A stretch of 22,903 nucleotides of DNA from NCBI GenBank assembly GCA_945882755.1, contig CAMCWS010000028.1, forward strand, positions 1-22,903, given 5' to 3'. The translations under genes were made by a program, and so were the position numbers. Positions 9,315-14,494 of this stretch are shown in pieces; within the stretch, counting starts at the first letter, position 1; each line of letters begins with the position of its first letter. The notes beneath the pieces were generated by a model. The model saw only the letters and a list, made by a program, of their open reading frames with translations. It was not told where the DNA came from and searched no databases. The stretch is from Bordetella parapertussis. Its GTDB lineage: Bacteria; Pseudomonadota; Gammaproteobacteria; Burkholderiales; Burkholderiaceae_C.

Positions 9315-9692
9315 TTATGCAGCATCTCTCTCAGTTTCACGAATCAACACTTCTGCAGGAATATGCAACCCATCGCTGAGCTTGCGAATCATGTTCAGCG
9401 ACAAAGAGCGTTTGTAGTTCAAGGCCTCATACACACGGTTGAGCGGGCCAATGTAGGGCACCAAGTCTTTCACCGTCATGTTGGACTGCTCCATTCGAAA
9501 CTTGATCGCATCAATCGGATCGGGTGGGTCAATCGGGTAATGTTTGGCTTCGTAGGCCTGCACCAGTGTGCCCAGCACATCGAGTCGCTCACCTTCGGGG
9601 GTGTCTGGTGAGGGATCGCTATCTATCAAGGAAGAAAGGTCGCGCAGGGCTGAACGATAGTCTTGTTCGGTGCGAATCGCTTTGAGTTCCAT
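9315..9692 (-). CDS. higA: HigA-type antitoxin / XRE-family HTH protein (no adjacent toxin)
   Basis: With ATG 9692, preceded by AGGAG at 7 bases, the product is 125 residues and begins 'MELKAIRTEQDYRSAL', the signature opening of the HigA subfamily partnered with HigB mRNA interferases. 'TPEGERLDVLGTLVQAYEAK' and the C-terminal HTH ('NMTVKDLVPYIGPLNRVYEAL' region, ending in 'RKLSDGLHIPAEVLI') complete the family pattern. HigA is normally encoded directly after higB. Here the roughly 200 bases upstream contain no HigB-like frame, so this is a solitary antitoxin or a relic of a lost pair. An N-terminal hydrophobic extension of the same frame to 9824 is rejected. The inverted repeat at 9715-9741 could be its operator. 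Confidence 0.85.
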   Translation of the reverse strand: MELKAIRTEQDYRSALRDLSSLIDSDPSPDTPEGERLDVLGTLVQAYEAKHYPIDPPDPIDAIKFRMEQSNMTVKDLVPYIGPLNRVYEALNYKRSLSLNMIRKLSDGLHIPAEVLIRETERDAA

Positions 9693-9714
9693 CTTCATTC
9701 TCCTGAAAACTGGT

Positions 9715-9741
9715 CCACCGTGATATTTTTTTGCGCGGTGG
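9715..9741. promoter_or_regulatory. Inverted repeat upstream of higA, candidate operator
   Basis: CCACCG (9715-9720) and CGGTGG (9736-9741) are perfect inverted arms separated by a 15-base T-rich spacer, 22-49 bases before the higA start. HigA proteins bind palindromes at their own promoters, so autoregulation here is plausible but only inferred. Confidence 0.35.
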
Positions 9742-9901
9742 CTGGGATAGACTAATTTTAGAAATAATAGAAAAGACACCAGCACAATTAAGCAAAAATA
9801 TATCATCGCGTTAATGACCGCCAAGGGCGGGAGTGGTAAAAGTGCACAAAAGGCAAATAACGATATTTCGGCATGAGCAGCTGAGCTAACGAGGTGATTA
9901 G

Positions 9902-10078
9902 ATGAAACAAATTGGTCTACTTGTATGTTTTTTGATGTTGGCCAGTTGTCGAAGTGAGGTTGACAAATGTACAGACGCTATTGTCAAAATGAATAAACCT
10001 TATAAAAATGAACAAGAGCTTAATGACATGGAGGCGGGTGCAAGGGTTGAATGTCTAAGAGCACAGGCAGGGAATTAG
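9902..10078 (+). CDS. Small predicted lipoprotein (58 residues)
   Basis: A 58-codon gene starts at ATG 9902 and is preceded by GAGGTG with five bases of spacing. The protein opens 'MKQIGLLVCFLMLASC': a basic residue, a hydrophobic stretch and a lipobox LASC with Cys16 as lipidation site, followed by arginine and serine. The mature part is about 43 residues, charged, with two further cysteines (23 and 51) and no recognised domain. Similar tiny lipoproteins occur in Burkholderiales accessory DNA, some acting as entry-exclusion or lysis proteins, but nothing here allows a specific call. It lies in AT-rich accessory DNA and is the only convincing gene between 9693 and 11092. Confidence 0.6.
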   Translation: MKQIGLLVCFLMLASCRSEVDKCTDAIVKMNKPYKNEQELNDMEAGARVECLRAQAGN

Positions 10079-10199
10079 TGAAGAAATATCTACTCGCGAG
10101 AGCGAAACCATGGCGCAAGCCAGAAAAACAGGTTTATGGGCAGACGACCAAGCCATCCCGCCATGGGAACATCGAAGAATAAAAAAAGCGCAACAGTGA
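10059..10199 (+). pseudogene. C-terminal remnant of a thermonuclease (SNase-like) protein
   Basis: In the frame starting at 10059 the translation ends '...TMAQARKTGLWADDQAIPPW' and then 'EHRRIKKAQQ'-stop. The pattern 'A(x)3 GLWAD(x)4 PPWE(x)RR' is the characteristic C-terminus of staphylococcal-nuclease-homologue (thermonuclease) proteins. The catalytic Arg-Glu-Arg part of the domain is absent: the frame is closed by a TAA at 10056-10058 and upstream sequence is the unrelated lipoprotein gene. So only the last 40 or so codons of a nuclease survive. An ATG at 10110 exists but would encode only 29 residues. Confidence 0.55.
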
Positions 10200-10519
10200 A
10201 GCGGCTTTATACGGTGGGCTGTGAATACAGGGTATGAATAGCGACATAAACCCCAAATTTTTAGACACACATTACGCAAGCATACTGCTTGCCCGCCAAA
10301 CGAAGCTAAACCATTGATTTACTTATAAAAAACTCGGTACGACTGAGTGCATTTCAGGTTTCTAAAAATCCTACTGGGTAGGATCATGGGTCGTTTAGGG
10401 TCAAAAATGAATACATTAAGTTTCTAATTAGAGTATTACTCAGTACGATCTGGATTTTGCACAGGCCTGTGAATGACCAAATCTCTTTTCACCCCCAAAT
10501 GAACAAGGGTCAAGCTAAT

Positions 10520-10651
10520 CGCGTTCAATGAGCAAGGGCAGGTAGGGCCGCAGGGTTTTGCATTTGCACCCTCCAAAATTGCACCAACACGCACCCCAAC
10601 GCGCCATTTGCTTAGATGGGGCCAGAAAAAGCACCTTGCTCATTGAACGCG
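10520..10651. repeat. 132-bp element bounded by perfect 18-bp inverted repeats
   Basis: CGCGTTCAATGAGCAAGG at 10520-10537 and its exact reverse complement at 10634-10651 enclose 96 bases with no gene. The trinucleotide AAT occurs directly outside both ends (10517-10519 and 10652-10654), as a short target duplication would. A third copy of the right arm, differing in the last base, is at 10679-10696. This has the form of a MITE-like non-autonomous element or a multi-copy recombination site, but no transposase family can be named. Confidence 0.5.
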
Positions 10652-10884
10652 AATAGTCGACAAAGCCTGAATTGGCAGCCTTGCTCATTGAACGCAAATG
10701 GAGGGTTTGAAGACCTCGGTAGCGTACCTTCGCAAAGCCCCAAATCCGCTTGAGTGGCTGCTGCCCAAAAAGGAGTTACAGACGCTATAGGAATTAGTTC
10801 AGTTTAGGCTTAAAAAAATACTTTGGTTTTAAATAATGGGTATGATTAGTTATGACTTCAATCGATTTAAGAACTAATTTGAAC

Positions 10885-10891
10885 GTTAGAC
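10885..10891 (+). other. GTTAGAC integron core-site-like sequence
   Basis: GTTAGAC fits the integron recombination core GTTRRRY and lies just before the first small gene of the cassette-like region. It could be the R' end of a decayed attC or an attI-like site. No integrase gene and no matching RYYYAAC arm are visible upstream, so its identity stays open. Confidence 0.3.
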
Positions 10892-10907
10892 CTCACAAAC
10901 ACCCCCT

Positions 10908-11081
10908 ATGCCGCCCATCGAACTCAAAGACTGGCCAGCCGTCGAACCTACCGCCAGAGCCCGAATCAACGCGGCCAGCGGAGTAGTGCCGTTGAAGGAA
11001 CTTGAACCTTTGAAACCTCTTAACTCGACCCAATGGGCAAGGCTACCTTTGGAGCTTTTTCTACTCTCCGGTTCCAACTGA
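10908..11081 (+). CDS. Possible small protein (57 residues)
   Basis: ATG 10908 opens a 57-codon frame that begins 'MPPIELKDWPAVEPTARARI' and ends at TGA 11079-11081, a few bases before the next start at 11093. It begins 17 bases after a GTTAGAC core-like site, as the first gene of an integron cassette would. No ribosome-binding site, domain or homologue is recognised, and the minus strand is also open here. It is reported as a tentative gene only. Confidence 0.25.
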   Translation: MPPIELKDWPAVEPTARARINAASGVVPLKELEPLKPLNSTQWARLPLELFLLSGSN

Positions 11082-11092
11082 AGGAAATGGTC

Positions 11093-11332
11093 ATGGATGT
11101 CATGAAATACAAAGAATTCGAGATCAAGGCTGCGCCGTATCAACTGGCAGAATCGGGAGACTGGTCACTCAACATCTACATTACCTATCACAAAGGTGGC
11201 GAAACGCTCGAAAAGAACTTCAGCGCTGCTGACACGTTCAAGACCCGCGATGTGGCGGTTACCCATTGCCTTAATTTCGGCAGGAAAATCATCGACGGCG
11301 AAGTTCAAGGTTGTACCGTTGCTGACCTGTAA
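11093..11332 (+). CDS. Small conserved protein of unknown function, cassette-borne
   Basis: The start ATG 11093 follows AAGGA by seven bases and gives a 79-residue protein beginning 'MDVMKYKEFEIKAAPYQLAE'. ATG 11102 (MKYKEFEI) is an equally plausible start; extension to 11033 lacks support. The pattern 'NIYITYHKGGETLEKNFSAA' followed by 'FKTRDVAVTHCLNFGRKIID' recalls small soluble proteins repeatedly found in proteobacterial genomes and gene cassettes, with a conserved Cys/Phe-Gly-Arg helix and a 'G-x-V-x-x-C-T-V-x-D-L' end. Function is unknown. The stop codon is followed within three bases by an attC-like site, the normal layout of an integron cassette. Confidence 0.75.
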   Translation: MDVMKYKEFEIKAAPYQLAESGDWSLNIYITYHKGGETLEKNFSAADTFKTRDVAVTHCLNFGRKIIDGEVQGCTVADL

Positions 11333-11334
11333 CC

Positions 11335-11404
11335 CTCTAACACTGCGCACCAAGGGGCGCAGCGTAGCTTTATCGCGCAGCGTCCCTGAGCTTTGACTTT
11401 AGAA
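11335..11404 (+). other. Candidate integron attC site 1
   Basis: The site begins with CTCTAAC (R'' side, 11335-11341), three bases after a stop codon, and ends in a degenerate core ACTTTAGAA (11396-11404). Its internal arms CAAGGGGCGC and GCGTCCCTGAG can pair with an extra unpaired A, as in attC hairpins. The closing part CTTTGACTTTAGA aligns with CTTTACGCTAGA of the next site. The first base of the GTT core triplet is altered, so activity is uncertain. Confidence 0.6.
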
Positions 11405-11418
11405 CTCAGGAGATCGCG

Positions 11419-11967
11419 GTGACGCTAGATGAAGCGCAAGCTGAGGCGAGCCAGATTGCCCGTTCGTTGCAAGGTATAAAGCTGCGCGGGGATTTGCGCT
11501 CACGAGTTGCATTTGCATGTTTTGCTATTGCGCAGCAGCACCATGCCGCAATCCTCACCCTACTTGCCAATTCGCCACCACTCCATGCAACTGCGTTCGC
11601 ACTTCTTCGCCTGTTAGTGGAGGCAACACTCCGAGGCCAGTGGATTTCTCATTGCGCAACAGACGAAGATGTGAAATGTTTCGTCAGTGGAGATAAGCAG
11701 CAACTCGCCATGTCGAGCCTCGTAAGAGCATTAGAGAAGCAGCTTGGCGACCTAAATGTGCATGAAGTTCTCTACAAAAAAATTTGGTCCGTCCTTTCAG
11801 CTTATACGCACACATATGAACATCAAATTCTGCATTGGCTTAATGGTAACGACGTGTCATCAGACTACTCACCTGAGCAAGTTCAGTGGCTCATTTCAAC
11901 CGCATCGCCTTTGCTGAAGCTATGTGAAGTTAGTGTTCGCGGGCTGTCTATTGGGGCGGAGCCATGA
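11419..11967 (+). CDS. DUF6988-like protein of unknown function, cassette-borne
   Basis: The gene starts at GTG 11419 with AGGAGA six bases upstream and encodes 182 mostly helical residues. The block 'AILTLLANSPPLHATAFALL' followed by 'RLLVEATLRGQWISHCATDE' (about residues 44-83) and a later 'LSAYTHTYEHQILHWL' recall the DUF6988/DUF5677 type of proteins ('FALLRPLVEA..RG.WL.HCAT' and a histidine-rich C-terminal helix), which have no established function. That assignment is from memory of the pattern and is moderate. The gene lies between two attC-like sites (11335-11404 and 11969-12034), so it forms one complete cassette. Its end is two bases from the second site. Confidence 0.75.
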   Translation: MTLDEAQAEASQIARSLQGIKLRGDLRSRVAFACFAIAQQHHAAILTLLANSPPLHATAFALLRLLVEATLRGQWISHCATDEDVKCFVSGDKQQLAMSSLVRALEKQLGDLNVHEVLYKKIWSVLSAYTHTYEHQILHWLNGNDVSSDYSPEQVQWLISTASPLLKLCEVSVRGLSIGAEP

Positions 11968-11968
11968 G

Positions 11969-12034
11969 TTCTAACATTGCGTTCGAGGGAGCGCTCCGCC
12001 TATCGGCAGCGCGCCCCTCAACTTTACGCTAGAT
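11969..12034 (+). other. Candidate integron attC site 2
   Basis: This is the clearest of the three sites. It starts TTCTAACATTGCGTTCGAGG right after a TGA stop and ends CCCCTCAACTTTACGCTAGA. R'' (TCTAAC) and R' (GCTAGA) are near-complementary, and GAGGGAGCGC pairs with GCGCGCCCCTC. At 66 bases it has the size of the attC of the aadA cassettes and shares its TCTAACA..TCGTTC-type opening. Confidence 0.75.
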
Positions 12035-12049
12035 TTTTCGGAGATATTA

Positions 12050-12859
12050 ATGGAGAAGTCTTGGAAAGAAGCTATAAAGAAAGTGCTCGCGGAGTCCTCG
12101 ACACCGCTGCACTACACTGAAATATCTGAACAAATCTTATCTCGTGGCTACTATGAGACTGATGGTGCAACACCTGCCGCAACAGTAAATGCGCAACTGG
12201 CACACTCCATAAAGCACGATGAAGAAAAGTCGCCTTTTATCCGTGTTGGGAAAGGCATATTTACGCTCAAGAATTCCCAAGCAGCGTTGGTTGAGGTGCC
12301 AGCTCCGGCCGTGAACAAGAAGAAACTAGAAAAACTTGCCGAATCGGACGTAGAGTCATCTGACTCAATCATTCAATCCTTTGGCATGTATTGGCAACGA
12401 GACCTCGTTGTCTGGCGTAACGACCCCAAAATGTATGGGAAGCAACAAGCCCTTTCCAAGCCAGTTGATTTCGGAAAACAGAAAGGCATTTACATCCTAT
12501 ACGACCACCATACCGTAGTTTATGTCGGGCGCTCCATTGATCGCCCGCTTGGTAAGCGACTTTATGAGCACACCGTTGATCGTTTAGGCAGTCGCTGGAA
12601 TCGGTTCTCATGGTTTGGCTTGCTTGACGTAACCGAAGAGGGCAGCCTTCGAGAAACTGCCCTCAACACATCGCTTGCCAGCCTTGTCGCAACACTCGAA
12701 GCGTTGCTTATCGAGGCGCTTGAGCCGCCGCAAAATAGAAAACGTGGCGATGACTTTTCCGCCATTGAGTACATTCAGGGCATCGACCCAGAATTGAAAG
12801 AGCGGGAAATTCAAAACACGCTCCGATCTATCGAGCAAAAAATGCGGGGTGGTTCGTGA
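12050..12859 (+). CDS. HARE-HTH domain fused to GIY-YIG nuclease domain
   Basis: The 269-residue protein has two recognisable modules. Residues about 4-73 form a HARE-HTH winged helix ('WKEAIKKVLAESSTPLHYTE', then 'ISEQIL', ending 'FIRVGKGIFTL'), a DNA-binding domain found in restriction endonucleases and chromatin proteins. Residues about 144-232 form a GIY-YIG nuclease: GIY at 146-148, YVG at 158-160, Arg161 and Arg170, His174, and a C-terminal helix 'LEALLIEALEPPQNRK' with candidate metal-binding Glu217 and Asn229. All key positions appear intact, so endonuclease activity is likely. ATG 12050 is preceded by GGAG. The gene sits between two attC-like sites. A role in restriction-type defence or DNA processing is inferred; no methylase is nearby. 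Confidence 0.85.
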   Translation: MEKSWKEAIKKVLAESSTPLHYTEISEQILSRGYYETDGATPAATVNAQLAHSIKHDEEKSPFIRVGKGIFTLKNSQAALVEVPAPAVNKKKLEKLAESDVESSDSIIQSFGMYWQRDLVVWRNDPKMYGKQQALSKPVDFGKQKGIYILYDHHTVVYVGRSIDRPLGKRLYEHTVDRLGSRWNRFSWFGLLDVTEEGSLRETALNTSLASLVATLEALLIEALEPPQNRKRGDDFSAIEYIQGIDPELKEREIQNTLRSIEQKMRGGS

Positions 12860-12862
12860 AGA

Positions 12863-12922
12863 ATCTAACCTTACGCTCAAGCGGGACTCCGCAAAAGTGC
12901 GGCGCCCGACGAGTACGTAGAG
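12863..12922 (+). other. Candidate integron attC site 3 (degenerate R')
   Basis: ATCTAACCTTACGCTCAAGC opens the site four bases after a TGA stop. The inner arms CGGG..CCGC and GCGG..CCCG fold around AAAAGT. The distal end ACGTAGAG (12915-12922) resembles ACGCTAGA of site 2 with one base lost, so the core triplet is damaged. The length of 60 bases equals that of short attC sites. Confidence 0.55.
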
Positions 12923-13032
12923 GCGTACACCTACTATCTGAAGGAGAAGCTGAGTTTCCCCGGCACAGTGGCGAAGTCTCGCCTGTACGCCACTCATGCG
13001 GTTAAGCCTAATATTTGTTGCAAAGTCCGCCA

Positions 13033-13323
13033 ATGACCGAATCCTTTTTCCCCATCAAGTATCCGATGTGGAGGCAAGAAGAGTCTATTGCGTACGAGTG
13101 TGCGCGTGAGGCGATCACCGATCTTTCGGCTATTTGTACTGGTCGAATTTATGACGAACGCGCCAAACAAAATCCTGACCATAGCCTGATAGCCTCACTT
13201 GAGGCTCGGATAACTCAGCTTTTCAATGAGCGACGTGGACTGACTGTTTTTAACCAAGAGGAAATTGCCAAAGTTCGCCGCGAGTACGGAGCCGAGGTCA
13301 GGGCTTGGCGGGCTCAACCTTAA
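13033..13323 (+). CDS. Protein of unknown function (96 residues), cassette-borne
   Basis: ATG 13033 gives 'MTESFFPIKYPMWRQEESIA' at the N-terminus of a soluble, charged, helical protein that ends 'EIAKVRREYGAEVRAWRAQP'. I do not recognise a named domain, though the 'YECAREAI' and 'EIA..R.EYG' pattern gives the impression of a family shared among mobile proteobacterial regions. Extension to 13015 is possible but adds only six residues. The start codon overlaps by ATGA the end of a start-less open frame (12869-13036), a layout often used in translational coupling. It follows the third attC-like site, but no attC hairpin is recognisable after its own stop. Confidence 0.65.
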   Translation: MTESFFPIKYPMWRQEESIAYECAREAITDLSAICTGRIYDERAKQNPDHSLIASLEARITQLFNERRGLTVFNQEEIAKVRREYGAEVRAWRAQP

Positions 13324-13389
13324 AAGTCACAAAACCCAGTTAATGCAGAATCCAAAGCTAGAAAATATCGTTAAACGAAAAGATACCCT

Positions 13390-14160
13390 ATGCAATTAAA
13401 CACTTCAGCTGCGTTAACAACGGCCTTAATTTCAGCAGTTATAGGTTTTGGAGTTGCTTTCTATCTTGGGCGAAAGATTACCCGGAACGCCCCAACGAAA
13501 GCACAGAAAATATTAGCTACCGTGGCAATGGCTTCTTTGGGCTATGGATTGACTGCATTTTTCAATGAAGTAATTGGATTTCCATTGCAGGGCTTGCAGA
13601 TTAGATATGACAAATTGGTTGGTTACTTTATTGCCAATATTGTTGTATTACCAGTGATCTTTTTAGGCATCGCCAAGCTGATTGGATTGAAATACAAATC
13701 AGCGCCTATTGCATTAAGTGATCGTCCAAATGAAGCTGCGGATAGTGCGCTCAAATATTTTTTGATTGCCATCGTAGCTGTGGTGATTGGTTACATTGGA
13801 TATGTTGCGTTTGAGGGTAACTCAAGCGCCGCGACATATGACTTTTACCCAAAAGTAGACTACAAAAACTGTAGTTCAGAATATGAGAAAAAACCACTTA
13901 TGTCCTCAAAATTTCTATATAAGAAAGAATCCAATGAAATTTTTATGACGTCTGATTTTGAGGTGGATGGAGTAAAAAAACAGCAGATTAAAAAGCTAGA
14001 AAACTGTTCAGTCCTTGACTCGAAAAACTGGACCTGTGGAGGAGACTGGCTTGAGTCTACGAGAAGACCGATATATATGTTTGTTGATGGTGAATTTATA
14101 TATGAAGGTTATGTTTTTCTAGACACCCCAAATTGTCCTTACAAGATAGTTAAACGTTAA
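13390..14160 (+). CDS. AT-rich four-helix membrane protein of unknown function
   Basis: This 256-residue protein has four predicted membrane helices at about 8-26, 41-58, 77-99 and 121-141. A C-terminal hydrophilic domain of about 110 residues follows, with four cysteines (in 'KNCSS', 'ENCSVL', 'WTCGG' and 'PNCPY') that could form disulfides in the periplasm. The domain repeats FVDGEFIYEGY-like strands. No family is recognised. The gene is visibly more AT-rich and uses more AAA/ATT/TTA codons than the housekeeping genes on either side, a sign of transfer. Its ends carry the direct repeat GTTAAACG (13370-13377 and 14149-14156), which fits the integron core GTTRRRY, but without a recognisable attC hairpin. 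Confidence 0.7.
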   Translation: MQLNTSAALTTALISAVIGFGVAFYLGRKITRNAPTKAQKILATVAMASLGYGLTAFFNEVIGFPLQGLQIRYDKLVGYFIANIVVLPVIFLGIAKLIGLKYKSAPIALSDRPNEAADSALKYFLIAIVAVVIGYIGYVAFEGNSSAATYDFYPKVDYKNCSSEYEKKPLMSSKFLYKKESNEIFMTSDFEVDGVKKQQIKKLENCSVLDSKNWTCGGDWLESTRRPIYMFVDGEFIYEGYVFLDTPNCPYKIVKR

Positions 14161-14333
14161 GGTAAAACCCGCCTCACCTTCAACCACGAATAAAGCGTAT
14201 TCGGTGCGACATCGAGCAGCTTGGCCACCGAGCGCTTATCGATACCCTTGGCCAAATACTCGTCTATCTTGTCGGCATGCGTATCAAGCCGCAGTGTCCT
14301 TAATGGACCTGCAGGGCACCCAACTTCATGCCC
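14157..14333 (-). pseudogene. Remnant of a serine recombinase C-terminal HTH
   Basis: On the minus strand the frame running from about 14333 down to TAA 14157-14159 reads 'GCPAGPLRTLRLDTHADKID' and then 'EYLAKGIDKRSVAKLLDV', 'APNTLYSWLKVRRV'. This is the linker plus helix-turn-helix of a resolvase/invertase-type serine recombinase (G-x-P-x-G-x-L, then 'I-x-x-x-L-A-K-G-I-x-K-R-S-x-A-K-L', 'S/P-x-T-L-Y-x-W-L'). The catalytic domain with the active serine is missing; upstream sequence is REP-like repeats. The stop overlaps the stop of the convergent AT-rich gene by two bases. It marks the right border of the accessory island. Confidence 0.55.
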
Positions 14334-14353
14334 TCCGCCTTAGGCTTGGCGCA

Positions 14354-14492
14354 GATTGCTTCAGCCTACGGCTTCGCAATGACGGAGGTTGCTTCGTCTG
14401 TTTGCTTCGCTTCGCTCGCAATGACGGCTCCTCGCAATGACGGCCCGAAGGAATGACGGCGATTGCTTCGGGGCAAAGCCCCTCGCAATGAC
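14354..14492. repeat. Cluster of REP-like repeats
   Basis: Several units in inverted orientation relative to that at 9177 are packed here: GATTGCTTC...GCAATGAC at 14354-14383, GGTTGCTTC...GCAATGAC at about 14387-14425, a partial CTCGCAATGAC at about 14430-14441, and a full unit at 14461-14492 with the hairpin GGGGC-AAA-GCCCC. The last unit abuts the aacS stop at 14495, so it could protect the 3' end of that mRNA or act as a terminator-like hairpin. Confidence 0.8.
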
Positions 14493-14494
14493 GA

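Larger units (their letters stand above)
10200..10907. other. Gene-poor accessory stretch with inverted repeats
   Basis: About 700 bases without a convincing gene on either strand. It holds a 7-bp perfect hairpin (ATCCTAC-TGG-GTAGGAT, 10368-10384), two similar motifs ACTCGGTACGACT (about 10332-10344) and ACTCAGTACGATC (about 10439-10451), the 18-bp inverted-repeat element at 10520-10651 with a third copy at 10679-10696, and a 9-bp inverted repeat AATTAGTTC (10792-10800) / GAACTAATT (10871-10879). It ends in a GTTAGAC core-like site at 10885-10891. The short reading frames on the minus strand here (for example 10055-10279 and 10515-10697) have no recognisable features. Confidence 0.6.

Noticed and set aside
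9693..9824. Hydrophobic N-terminal extension of the HigA frame (a membrane-anchored HigA)
   Set aside because: The AGGAG-spaced ATG at 9692 and the canonical HigA N-terminus show that translation starts there; the upstream hydrophobic codons come from AT-rich promoter DNA.
10515..10697. 60-codon minus-strand frame over the 18-bp inverted repeats
   Set aside because: Its repeated 'RSMSK' segments are simply translations of the two same-orientation repeat copies; it has no other protein-like property.
9900..10880. Integron integrase gene or pseudogene
   Set aside because: I looked for a roughly 320-codon tyrosine recombinase frame on both strands and found none, nor the R-H-R-Y motifs; only short frames exist.
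10886..11143. 85-codon minus-strand frame in the first cassette
   Set aside because: It overlaps the better-supported start and ribosome-binding site of the plus-strand gene at 11093 and opposes the direction of all other cassette genes.
13324..13389. Fourth attC site after the 13033 gene
   Set aside because: A GTTAAAC core-like sequence is present, but no RYYYAAC partner or pairing arms are visible before it.
14204..14440. 78-codon plus-strand frame across the recombinase remnant and repeats
   Set aside because: It is made of the antisense of the HTH remnant joined to translated REP-like repeats.
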